64,000 nt of DNA. Origin: Bacteroidales bacterium (GTDB lineage: Bacteria > Bacteroidota > Bacteroidia > Bacteroidales > F082). The notes beneath the pieces were generated by a model. The model searched no databases. It saw nothing but the letters and a program-made list of their open reading frames with translations, and was not told the origin of the DNA. This document shows positions 16,248-23,661 of this stretch, piece by piece. A program made the position numbers and the translations under genes. Position 1 is the first letter of the stretch. Every line of letters starts with the position of its first letter. The DNA lies in NCBI GenBank assembly GCA_017531225.1, contig JAFXLL010000001.1, positions 1 to 64,000 on the forward strand. The letters run 5' to 3'.

Positions 16248-17102
16248 ATGAAAAAGTTATTTTTTGTTGCATTAGCTTTAATCGCTATGCTGGCTTCATG
16301 CAAACAGGAGCCTAAGGTTCCTACCATTTCCAATGTTTATCAAACTCCTGAAATCGTAGTGGCTGACCAAGATGTTACCGTGACAGCAACTGTTACTGGT
16401 GGTGAGGGTGAATTCACTATTAAGTTGTATTTCAATGTAAATGCTGATTCCTATGAAGTGGAAATGACTCCGGCAGATGAATTAAATGCTTATAAAGGAG
16501 TTATTCCTGGCCAAGCAGATGGCGCTAAGGTGAGCTACTACATTCAAGTTCAAGCAGGCGAAGTGGTCGTTAAGACAGATACTTATAGTTACGTAGTTGG
16601 TACAGCCCCCACACCAGGCGCTAACCACATTATTCTTAACGAACTGAGCGGTGTTAACAAGTTCATCGAAATCTACAACCCTACTGATGCTGATTTCGTT
16701 CTGCAAGATGTTTATATTGAGAAAGATGCAAAAGATGCTCCTATTTGGGTTGGTGACGGTACCATCACGGTTCCTGCTCGCGGCTATGTGGTGCTCTGGA
16801 GTGAAGACGTATTGGCTGATCATCCAGACCTGGAAGAAACCAACTACATCTTTGGTAGCGGTCTTTCCTCAAAGAAGACTGTTCGTATCGCTCTCTTCAA
16901 GGGTGAATTCCCGAATGGTGAACAACTTGACCTCTTCACTAGAGGTAACGCTGAACTCGATCCAGAAGGTTGGGGCTTGACCATCTCTGATGTGAAGCCA
17001 CAAGTTTACGCCCGCACTCCTGATGGCGGCGACTGGAAGCTCGCTGACGAGACTCCAGGTGCAGCTAACCCAGCTACCGGTGATGACATCCCTCAAGAAT
17101 AA
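16248..17102 (+). CDS. Lipoprotein with a lamin-tail domain (LTD)
   Basis: A 284-residue lipoprotein (MKKLFFVALALIAMLASCKQ, lipobox LASC). A beta-rich Ig-like N-terminal part runs over residues 25-120 (VVADQDVTVTATVTGGEGEF, SYYIQVQAGEVVVKTDTYSY). A lamin-tail domain spans about 124-245: NHIILNELSGVNKFIEIYNP followed by TITVPARGYVVLWSED and SSKKTVRIALF. LTDs are adhesion or anchoring modules that accompany secreted hydrolases in bacteria. No catalytic domain is present. It lies 60 bp after the porin gene and is followed by a strong terminator, so the two probably form a transcription unit. Confidence 0.82.
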   Translation: MKKLFFVALALIAMLASCKQEPKVPTISNVYQTPEIVVADQDVTVTATVTGGEGEFTIKLYFNVNADSYEVEMTPADELNAYKGVIPGQADGAKVSYYIQVQAGEVVVKTDTYSYVVGTAPTPGANHIILNELSGVNKFIEIYNPTDADFVLQDVYIEKDAKDAPIWVGDGTITVPARGYVVLWSEDVLADHPDLEETNYIFGSGLSSKKTVRIALFKGEFPNGEQLDLFTRGNAELDPEGWGLTISDVKPQVYARTPDGGDWKLADETPGAANPATGDDIPQE

Positions 17103-17114
17103 ATAAAGTTGTTT

Positions 17115-17140
17115 GGGCGGACAAATTGTCCGCCCTTTTT
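17115..17140 (+). terminator. Intrinsic terminator after the LTD lipoprotein
   Basis: GGGCGGACA and TGTCCGCCC form a 9-bp GC-rich stem followed by TTTTT, 12 bp after the stop codon. Confidence 0.9.
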
Positions 17141-17152
17141 AAAAACAAAAAA

Positions 17153-17797
17153 ATGGCAAAAGAAGAAATGAAAATCGGCGAAGTGTCAAAGCCGAGATTT
17201 GAATTCCGCTCCTTCGGTCAGTGCTTCTGCGAGGCCCACAAACGCATGGCTCGCCTGTCAGCCCCTGTCCCGGAAAAGGTTTGGGAGCGTCTGAGCGATG
17301 AGATTTACATCATCTCCCGCAAGAACGACATCAACAACACCAAGATCCGTGACGGCAAGATGGACATCAAGACCTACGTTCAGACTGTTGATGGCCTCGA
17401 GCAATGGAATCCCCTCATGAAAGGTGAATTCCCCATCAGCCGCGAGGTCCTCGAGAAGGAAGTGTTCCCCGCTTTCATGGTGGAGATGCCTAAGCTCACC
17501 AAGGATACTTATACATACGAAGAGTTCATCGCCATGGTGAAGGCTAACCCAGACCTGGCTGCCGTCCGCGTTCATAAACGCCGCTTCGGCTATATGGTCA
17601 ATGATACCATCTGCGAGTTCGGCGAAGTGCTGATCAACGGTGCCAAAATCGTCACCATCAACTCTGAGTCGACCGAGATTGAAGACATCAAGAAGACCAT
17701 TAAGGACGTTGGCCTCGAAGGTGTTGAAAACATCAACTATTTACAGGCAATCAAGCGCGTTATCGGCATGTCCGACAAACCGCTCGCAAACGAATAA
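17153..17797 (+). CDS. Conserved protein of unknown function, possibly a divergent CYTH-like protein
   Basis: A 214-residue cytoplasmic protein I do not recognise by name. Features: FEFRSFGQ near the start, DEIYIISRKNDINNTKIRDGKMDIKTYVQ (an RxRxGxxxIK-like strand pair), VHKRRFGYMVNDTICEFGEV, and NINYLQAIKRVIGM at the end. These loosely follow the order of CYTH tunnel strands (EIExK, R-x-R, K-x-R, E-x-E) but without the N-terminal ExExK. It ends 6 bp before a genuine CYTH gene, so a heteromeric or regulatory partner is plausible. The start at 17153 puts the ATG after the terminator; an upstream in-frame ATG lies inside that hairpin. Confidence 0.6.
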   Translation: MAKEEMKIGEVSKPRFEFRSFGQCFCEAHKRMARLSAPVPEKVWERLSDEIYIISRKNDINNTKIRDGKMDIKTYVQTVDGLEQWNPLMKGEFPISREVLEKEVFPAFMVEMPKLTKDTYTYEEFIAMVKANPDLAAVRVHKRRFGYMVNDTICEFGEVLINGAKIVTINSESTEIEDIKKTIKDVGLEGVENINYLQAIKRVIGMSDKPLANE

Positions 17798-17803
17798 TGT
17801 ACT

Positions 17804-18280
17804 ATGGCACAAGAAATTGAAAAGAAATTCTTGGTGAAAGGCGACTTCAAGGCAGAGGCTTTCAAGGCTACCCGTATCACCCAAGGTTATCTCTCCAGCG
17901 TGCCAGAGCGCACCGTTCGGGTGAGAGTGAAAGGCGACAAGGGTTTCATCACCATCAAAGGCATCGGCAACGCCTCTGGCGCCGCTCGCTTTGAATGGGA
18001 AAAGGAAATCCCCGTTGAAGAAGTGCAACAACTCCTTGAAATCTGCGAACCCGGCGTGATCGACAAGACCCGCTATCTTGTTAAGAACACTGACGGGAAA
18101 CACACTTGGGAAGTGGACGAGTTCTATGGCGACAACGACGGTCTTACCGTTGCCGAGGTGGAGCTCACCGACGAAAACGAACCCTTCGACAAGCCCGCAT
18201 GGCTCGGCGAAGAGGTCACCGGTGATCCCAAGTATTTCAACTCTATGCTGATGAAGAATCCGTATAAGAACTGGAAATAA
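17804..18280 (+). CDS. CYTH-domain protein (triphosphate tunnel metalloenzyme family)
   Basis: A 158-residue protein with the CYTH signature EIEKKF at residues 4-9 (ExExK), then RTVRVRVKGDKGFITIKG (RxRxxG...K), FEWEKEI, and the closing WEVDEFYGDNDGLTVAEVEL (ExD...ExE). These acidic and basic residues line a tunnel that binds triphosphate and Mg/Mn. Family members include inorganic triphosphatases (E. coli YgiF), thiamine triphosphatase and class IV adenylate cyclase. The short single-domain form is most often a tripolyphosphatase, but activity cannot be read from sequence. It sits in a run with an unknown protein (6 bp upstream) and an anion symporter downstream. Confidence 0.9.
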   Translation: MAQEIEKKFLVKGDFKAEAFKATRITQGYLSSVPERTVRVRVKGDKGFITIKGIGNASGAARFEWEKEIPVEEVQQLLEICEPGVIDKTRYLVKNTDGKHTWEVDEFYGDNDGLTVAEVELTDENEPFDKPAWLGEEVTGDPKYFNSMLMKNPYKNWK

Positions 18281-18285
18281 ATAAA

Positions 18286-18314
18286 CTGTGGGGACGCTTA
18301 TGGCGCCCCCACAG
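18286..18314 (+). other. Hairpin without U-tract between the CYTH gene and the DASS transporter gene
   Basis: CTGTGGGG (18286-18293) pairs with CCCCACAG (18307-18314). No T-run follows, so it is more likely an mRNA-stability or partial attenuation structure than a terminator. It is followed by a pyrimidine-rich repeat leader at 18315-18356. Confidence 0.6.
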
Positions 18315-18356
18315 CTCTAATCTCTCAACTCTAAACATTAAACTCTAAACTCTACT
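18315..18356 (+). repeat. Short tandem AACTCTA-type repeat in a 5' leader
   Basis: The stretch directly before the transporter ATG is built from variants of (A)ACTCTAA: CAACTCTAAACATTAAACTCT, then AAACTCTACT. It is a low-complexity leader with no purine-rich Shine-Dalgarno sequence, which is usual in Bacteroidota. A comparable low-complexity stretch precedes the PTS IIC gene at 57550-57577. Confidence 0.55.
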
Positions 18357-19943
18357 ATGGCTGAATTTGATCCCCTGGATATGAATAATTATAAGGTGGA
18401 AAAACTGCCTAAGATGCAGAAATCCTCCTTTGAGAAGTGGATGGCACGCCTCGGTGCCCCCTTGGCTATCATCGCCTTCGTTGTGATTTATTGGTGCTGC
18501 CACATAGGCTTCATCGACAACTTGAACACCGAGATGCTGACCGAAAAGGCCTTGAAGCGTTGCAACGACATCGGTTTCGAGGAGTTTCTCCGCACCAACT
18601 ACGCCATGCTCGCCATCTTCGTCGCTGGTCTCATCCTTTGGATGACGGAGGCCATCCCCAACTACCTCACTTCGCTGTTCATCATCCTGGGTATCGTGCT
18701 CTGTAATGTCACCACACAAAAGGAGGCCTTGGCCCAACTCGGTCACCCTGTGATGTGGCTGAACATCCTTTCCTTCGTTTTGGCGAGTATGCTGGTCAAG
18801 ACGCAATTCGCCAAGCGATTGGCGCTGGCTTTCGTGATCAAGTTCGGTAAAAGTGCCAAAGGTGTGCTCTGGAGTTTCCTGATCATCAACTTGGTGCTAT
18901 CAGCCTTTATTTCTGCCACCACGGTGAAAGCCACCATCATGTTGCCCATCTTCATGACAGTGTGCGCTATCTACGGCGCCACAGGTGATCATCGTAACAA
19001 TTTCGGACGAAACCTCGTCATCCAAAACCTATTCCAGGTGAATGTCGGTGCCAATGCCTTCTACACGGGTAGCGGCGCTCACCTGCTGGCGATCTCCCTG
19101 ATCGCCGGTTTCGTCGGCAGTTGCGACTTCGGCTATTCCGACTGGCTTGTGGCCGTCGGGCCTATGAGCTTAATCACATTGGTCGTTGGCTTGTTCCTTG
19201 GCATCCACTTGTTCTTTCCCATGAAGAAGGAAGAGCAGAAGCCTCAGATCGAAGGCGGTTTGGAGCGCTTGAAGAAGGAACTCGACGCCATGGGTAAAAT
19301 GAAAGGAGAAGAGTATAAAGCTGTGGCCATCTTCGTGTTGGTGCTCTTCCTGTGGGTGACCAAAGGCACTTTCCATAATATCGACGAGACCATTGTGGCC
19401 TTGCTTGGTGCCGTTATCGCCCTATTGCCGGGTATCGGTGTGGTGAAATGGAACGATGTTGACATTCCATGGCATCTCATGCTTTTCTCGGCTGGTGCCT
19501 ACACGCTCGGCTCGGGACTCAATGCCACCGACCTGCCCAATACCATGGTCAACGCAGGCTTCGACAGCCTCGGCATCACCTCCAACACACCTTTCTGGGT
19601 GCTGTATGTCATCCTTACCTTCCTGATGATGTACTCAGGATTGGTGTTCCAAAGCAAGACCATCCGTACCATGGTATTCGTGCCGATTGCCCTTGGTGTG
19701 GAGTCTCGTTTTGGCTTCCCGGTAATGAGCCTCTCGTTGCCCGTGGCCATGCTTATCGAACACTGCTATGTGCTGCCTTTCAACAGCAAACCCGCTGCAT
19801 TGCTCTACAATACCAACATGTATAGCCAAACTGATGCCTTCAAGTTCGGCATTACCATGATGACCTTCGCATGGATCCTAGTTTTGATTTGGGGCGAGAC
19901 AGTGTTGAAATGGCTCGGCATTACTCCTGGATTATTTATCTAA
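18357..19943 (+). CDS. SLC13/DASS-family Na+-coupled anion symporter
   Basis: A 528-residue inner-membrane protein with about 11-12 hydrophobic helices. DASS hallmarks are LWMTEAIPNYLTSLFIILGIVL near the first repeat and the SATTVKATIMLPIFM segment, matching the SNT-type ion/substrate loop (SNTATxxMxLP in relatives). A second half starts around FVLVLFLWVTKG and contains WHLMLFSAGAYTLGSGL. Relatives carry di- and tricarboxylates, sulfate or phosphate. The variant SATT loop means substrate should not be assumed. It is cotranscribed with the genes that follow (6-bp gap to the next). Confidence 0.88.
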   Translation: MAEFDPLDMNNYKVEKLPKMQKSSFEKWMARLGAPLAIIAFVVIYWCCHIGFIDNLNTEMLTEKALKRCNDIGFEEFLRTNYAMLAIFVAGLILWMTEAIPNYLTSLFIILGIVLCNVTTQKEALAQLGHPVMWLNILSFVLASMLVKTQFAKRLALAFVIKFGKSAKGVLWSFLIINLVLSAFISATTVKATIMLPIFMTVCAIYGATGDHRNNFGRNLVIQNLFQVNVGANAFYTGSGAHLLAISLIAGFVGSCDFGYSDWLVAVGPMSLITLVVGLFLGIHLFFPMKKEEQKPQIEGGLERLKKELDAMGKMKGEEYKAVAIFVLVLFLWVTKGTFHNIDETIVALLGAVIALLPGIGVVKWNDVDIPWHLMLFSAGAYTLGSGLNATDLPNTMVNAGFDSLGITSNTPFWVLYVILTFLMMYSGLVFQSKTIRTMVFVPIALGVESRFGFPVMSLSLPVAMLIEHCYVLPFNSKPAALLYNTNMYSQTDAFKFGITMMTFAWILVLIWGETVLKWLGITPGLFI

Positions 19944-19949
19944 ATTAGG

Positions 19950-21404
19950 ATGAAAATGATAGATATTCAGACTAAAATACACGATAAGTTCTCCATAGAG
20001 TTCAAGGTGGGATTCAGCGGAAGAGAAAGCGTCAAAGTGGATCATTTTGACGTCAACTCCTGGATTTTTATTCCCAATGGGCTGGATATCAATAAACAAA
20101 CCTATAGCAAGGAACGATTTTATGCCGACATGAAGTCGAACGTGCGTCTGCTCACTCCGGCCTTTACACTCAAGCAAATGCTGGAAGAGGAGGGGGCTCC
20201 CATACTTCATGTGAAAAGGGCTCTGGAAGCCGTGATCACTGAGTCGACGGAAGATCGAATGGATGAGTTTGAGTTCCAACTGAAACTGTTTGCCTCCATC
20301 TTTAAGAGTTCCATTCGTAACGAATCGGCACAGATTATGAACCATGCCGATGCGCCCAATGTCAGTGAGCGATGCAAGTCCTATGTCGACGACGTATACC
20401 ATGTGCTCCAAGAGTTCCGTGGACTCCGCGATGGCATCAGTCGAGATCACGATGAACTGATTGCCAAGATGAATTTTGCTGATGAGTTTATCAGTCATCA
20501 GGCGGACATTCGGACAATGAAGGTGCTCAAAGCCATCAACCGTCCCGACCAACAGACAACGGAAGGGGCGTTTATGGCGTTGGCTGACATGATCGCTGAA
20601 GAGAAGGCCTACAAGACATCACAGAATTACAGCTATGCTGTCATTGGCGACAGGGACAATAACCGCCGCTTGCTTCACCGTCATAGCCAGCTCAAGAAGT
20701 ATATCGAGAGCGCCTTGTTCTTAAAAGTGAATACCACCCAAGACGGTCAGGCGGTCAAGCAAATCTCGTTCAGCCTCGCCGCAGGACTCGCCATGATGGT
20801 CTATCTTTTGGTCACCATGCCCTTCCAGAAATACTTAGGCAACTATCCCAGCCTAATCTTCTTTATCCTTGTCCTTTTTTACATCCTGAAAGACCGTATC
20901 AAGGAGTTGACGCGTTGGCTTTTCGCCTATCAGTTGAAGGATAAGTACTACGATAACAAGACCGTGGTCAGCATCAAGAATAAATCGATCGGTTGGTTGA
21001 AAGAAGGTATGGACTTCATCACCGACGACAAGGTGCCGGAGGAGGTGCTTAAGCTGCGCGACCGCAATAGGCTTGAGACTGACAATAAGTTGCTGGACGA
21101 AAAGATTATTCTTTATCGCAAGAGAGTGGAGATCGACAATGCCGTGCTGCGCAATCAGTACAACTATGAGTTCAAAGGGATCAACGACATTATCCGTTAC
21201 CATATCAACTATTTGACCAAGAAGATGGATAACCCTGAGTCGGAAATCACCTGTCTTGATGAGAATAGACAGATTCGGACCGTGACGGCGGAACGGGTCT
21301 ATATTCTTCATTTTGTGTTGCAATTCAAATGGGAGGACCAAGTGGAATACAAAGTGTTCCATGTGGTTGTCAACCGCAACGGTATCATAAACATTAAGTC
21401 ATGA
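19950..21404 (+). CDS. Conserved two-TM membrane protein of unknown function
   Basis: A 484-residue protein I do not recognise. The first 270 residues are soluble and largely helical. A hairpin of two TM helices follows at about 273-312 (FSLAAGLAMMVYLLVTM and YPSLIFFILVLFYILKD). After it comes a basic amphipathic stretch (RIKELTRWLFAYQLKDKY) and a soluble C-terminal part that is helical then beta (about 330-484, ending VEYKVFHVVVNRNGIINI). No signal peptide, so both soluble parts should be cytoplasmic. It lies 6 bp after the DASS symporter gene and overlaps the YitT gene by ATGA, indicating one operon and possible assembly with either membrane protein. Confidence 0.7.
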   Translation: MKMIDIQTKIHDKFSIEFKVGFSGRESVKVDHFDVNSWIFIPNGLDINKQTYSKERFYADMKSNVRLLTPAFTLKQMLEEEGAPILHVKRALEAVITESTEDRMDEFEFQLKLFASIFKSSIRNESAQIMNHADAPNVSERCKSYVDDVYHVLQEFRGLRDGISRDHDELIAKMNFADEFISHQADIRTMKVLKAINRPDQQTTEGAFMALADMIAEEKAYKTSQNYSYAVIGDRDNNRRLLHRHSQLKKYIESALFLKVNTTQDGQAVKQISFSLAAGLAMMVYLLVTMPFQKYLGNYPSLIFFILVLFYILKDRIKELTRWLFAYQLKDKYYDNKTVVSIKNKSIGWLKEGMDFITDDKVPEEVLKLRDRNRLETDNKLLDEKIILYRKRVEIDNAVLRNQYNYEFKGINDIIRYHINYLTKKMDNPESEITCLDENRQIRTVTAERVYILHFVLQFKWEDQVEYKVFHVVVNRNGIINIKS

Positions 21405-22297
21405 AAACGAATCAAAAAAACATTCTTGCCGAGATTCGGCGCTATGTCATCATCACTTTTGCTTTGCTGATGATGGCTTTCGGTTGGACAGGCTTCCTCA
21501 TTCCCCAACATGTGCTTGGCGGCGGCGTGAGCGGTATCGCCACCCTGATCTTTTACGCCACAGGCATTTCCACGGGTATCTCCGTGTTTGTCATCAACGG
21601 CATTTTGGTGCTGATTTCACTGAAAGTGCTTGGACCGTCGTTTGGCATCAAGACGGTGTACAGCATCATCATGGCTTCTGTGTTTTTCTCCATCCTGCAG
21701 CACTATATCACCGACCCGATTCTGGCTGGTGAAATGGCGCCATTGGTGGATGACAAGTTCCTGTCATCACTGATTGGTGGCGCGTTGGCAGGCACGGCCA
21801 TCGGCATCGCCTTCACTCAAGGCGGCAGCACTGGCGGTACTGACATCGTGGCGATGATGGTGTGCAAGTACCGCAACATCTCCCAAGGCAAGGTGATTTT
21901 GTTCCTGGATGTGATCATCATTGCCTGTTCCTATTTCGTGGTGGAAACCGACAAGGTCCAAACCATTATCTATGGCTTTGTGGTGATGGGCATTTGCAGT
22001 TATTGCATTGACTTGGTACTGACGGGTGACAAACAATCGGTGCAGGCTTTCATCTTCACCACCGAGCCCCAGAAAGTGGCCGAGCGCATCGGTACGGAGA
22101 TGAAACGAGGCGTTACCCTTGTCAAGGGAACGGGCTGGTACACCAAGCGTGAAGGCGACATCCTGATCGTGGTCACCCCCAAACGAGAGTCGCAGCAGAT
22201 TCTCCGTATCGTGAAACAGGAAGACCCCAAGGCTTTCATGACGATGAACACCGTGATGGGCGCTTACGGTAAAGGTTTTGAGATGATTAAGAGCTGA
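21401..22297 (+). CDS. YitT-family membrane protein (DUF161 + DUF2179), copy 1
   Basis: A 298-residue protein. The N-terminal part has five or six TM helices with the family's glycine-rich loops (LGGGVSGIATLIFYATGIS and FTQGGSTGGTDIVAMMV). The C-terminal cytoplasmic DUF2179 domain starts at about residue 220 (FIFTTEPQKVAERIGTEM, then VTLVKGTGWYTKREGDILIV and the closing MTMNTVMGAYGKGF). DUF2179 resembles small ligand-binding folds; transport activity is suspected but unproven. It overlaps the preceding gene by ATGA and ends 1 bp before the fusion gene. A second copy lies at 60274-61263. Confidence 0.88.
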   Translation: MKTNQKNILAEIRRYVIITFALLMMAFGWTGFLIPQHVLGGGVSGIATLIFYATGISTGISVFVINGILVLISLKVLGPSFGIKTVYSIIMASVFFSILQHYITDPILAGEMAPLVDDKFLSSLIGGALAGTAIGIAFTQGGSTGGTDIVAMMVCKYRNISQGKVILFLDVIIIACSYFVVETDKVQTIIYGFVVMGICSYCIDLVLTGDKQSVQAFIFTTEPQKVAERIGTEMKRGVTLVKGTGWYTKREGDILIVVTPKRESQQILRIVKQEDPKAFMTMNTVMGAYGKGFEMIKS

Positions 22298-22298
22298 C

Positions 22299-23294
22299 AT
22301 GGAAAAGAAAGAACTAAGGGCTTTGATCAAGTCCCTGAAAAAACAACATACCAAGGAGCAACTCCTTGAACAATCTGAACAGATTTTAGCTAAACTGGAA
22401 CAACACCCGGCTTTCATCGCCGCTCAGAGGGTAATGCTTTATAGTGCTCTTCCCGACGAGGTCCAGACCCAAGCATTTTTGGAGAAATGGCATCTTAGTA
22501 AGACCATTATTCTTCCAACAGTGGTTGGAGATGACATCATCCCGGTGGAATATGGCAAGGACACCGCTTTTGCTGTGGGTGATTTCAATATCTTGGAACC
22601 TCAAAATGAGCCTTACACTGGCGGTTTCGATCTCATCGTCGTTCCGGGTGTGGCCTTTGACCGTCAAGGCAATCGTATTGGTAGGGGCAGAGGCTATTAT
22701 GATCGTTTCCTATGCCAACATCTTGAAGTGAAACGCATTGGCATTTGCTTTGATTTCCAGCTGGTGGAGGAAGTCCCCACGGAGCCTCTGGACATTAAGA
22801 TGGATGAGGTGATCAGCCTTTTCGACGTTGAACAAGAAGTCTTTGAGCTATTGCGGCAGCGCCATCAAACCTTCGCTTCGGCCGAGAGTTGTACTGGTGG
22901 CAACATTGCTCATCGAATCACTTTGATTCCTGGCAGCTCGGAGGTGTTTAGGGGAGCGGCCGTTACCTACGCCACGCCTACCAAAACTAAGGTGTTGGGA
23001 GTGCCAGCTGAAACCATTGAGCAGTTCACTGTAGTTAGCCGGCAGGTTGTTGAAGGAATGGCTAAAGGCGTTCGCGACCTGATGGAATCCGACTATGGTG
23101 TAGCTACTACGGGAGTGGCAGGCCCAGGCGGTGGTTCGGAGCAGACTCCGGTAGGCACGGTTTGGATTGGCGTAGCCACTAAAGAGGGTGTTGTCTCAGA
23201 GTGCTTTAATTTCGGGACTGATCGCTCTACGGTTATTCGAAGAGCCACGCAGGAGGCTTATAGGATGCTGAGGCAGCAAATCATTCAAAAATAA
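22299..23294 (+). CDS. Fusion: 5-formyltetrahydrofolate cyclo-ligase + CinA-C/PncC nicotinamide-nucleotide amidase
   Basis: A 331-residue fusion. Residues 1-173 are a 5-formyl-THF cyclo-ligase (YgfA/MTHFS): MLYSALPDEVQTQAF, VVPGVAFDRQGNRIGRGRGYY with the GxGxGYYDR nucleotide loop. Residues about 176-331 are a complete CinA C-terminal domain: TFASAESCTGGNIAHRI (catalytic Ser197 in AESCTGG) and VATTGVAGPGGGSEQTPVGT. The first enzyme converts 5-formyl-THF to methenyl-THF with ATP. PncC deamidates NMN to nicotinic acid mononucleotide in pyridine-nucleotide salvage. The N-terminal MoCF half of normal CinA is absent. The linker is only a few residues and both catalytic motifs are intact. A terminator follows immediately. 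Confidence 0.92.
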   Translation: MEKKELRALIKSLKKQHTKEQLLEQSEQILAKLEQHPAFIAAQRVMLYSALPDEVQTQAFLEKWHLSKTIILPTVVGDDIIPVEYGKDTAFAVGDFNILEPQNEPYTGGFDLIVVPGVAFDRQGNRIGRGRGYYDRFLCQHLEVKRIGICFDFQLVEEVPTEPLDIKMDEVISLFDVEQEVFELLRQRHQTFASAESCTGGNIAHRITLIPGSSEVFRGAAVTYATPTKTKVLGVPAETIEQFTVVSRQVVEGMAKGVRDLMESDYGVATTGVAGPGGGSEQTPVGTVWIGVATKEGVVSECFNFGTDRSTVIRRATQEAYRMLRQQIIQK

Positions 23295-23322
23295 AAAAGG
23301 ATGCCGAATGGCATCCTTTTTT
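23293..23322 (+). terminator. Intrinsic terminator after the fusion gene (bidirectional)
   Basis: AAAAAAGGATGCC / GGCATCCTTTTTT, a 13-bp stem with a GAAT loop that overlaps the stop codon of the fusion gene. Its mirror T-run on the minus strand can also end the tRNA-Leu transcript, whose 3' end is at 23325. Confidence 0.92.
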
Positions 23323-23324
23323 AG

Positions 23325-23409
23325 TACCCGAGGCCGGGATCGAACCGGCACGCCTTTAAGGGGCAAGGGATTTTAAGTCCCTCGTGTCTACCAATTCCAC
23401 CACTCAGGC
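23325..23409 (-). tRNA. tRNA-Leu (anticodon UAA)
   Basis: 85 nt. The acceptor GCCTGAG pairs with CTCGGGT (G-U at the end), discriminator A73. The D arm is GTGGAATTGGTAGACAC, the anticodon stem-loop GGGA-CTTAAAA-TCCC gives UAA, there is a long class II variable arm, and the T arm is GCCGG-TTCGATC-CCGGC. The CCA end is not encoded. Confidence 0.95.
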
Positions 23410-23415
23410 ACTTAC

Positions 23416-23439
23416 AAAAAATCCCGATTTCACTCGGGA
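23416..23439 (-). terminator. Intrinsic terminator between tRNA-Gly and tRNA-Leu
   Basis: On the minus strand TCCCGA-GTGAAA-TCGGGA is followed by TTTTTT. It lies between the first tRNA-Gly (upstream in that orientation) and tRNA-Leu, so read-through into tRNA-Leu would be partial unless tRNA-Leu has its own promoter. Confidence 0.7.
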
Positions 23440-23447
23440 CCTTGTGG

Positions 23448-23520
<73 letters not shown>

Positions 23521-23528
23521 AAGAGCGG

Positions 23529-23601
<73 letters not shown>

Positions 23602-23616
23602 TTGCGAATTGCGGTG

Positions 23617-23646
23617 CAAAAATACAACTTTTTTCTTTCCCGCAAG
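23617..23646 (-). promoter_or_regulatory. Promoter of the tRNA-Gly-Gly(-Leu) array
   Basis: On the minus strand CTTG (23643-23646) and, 18 bp on, the -7 box TATTTTTG (23617-23624), close to the TTTG/TAnnTTTG consensus, 16 bp ahead of the first tRNA. Confidence 0.6.
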
Positions 23647-23661
23647 TATTTTTTGAAAAAA

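Noticed and set aside
22299-23294. Fusion gene as an artefact of two genes joined by a missed stop
   Set aside because: The frame is continuous with no frameshift-like discontinuity, there is no internal start with an expected gap, and both halves keep their motifs. Left as a real fusion, pending comparison.
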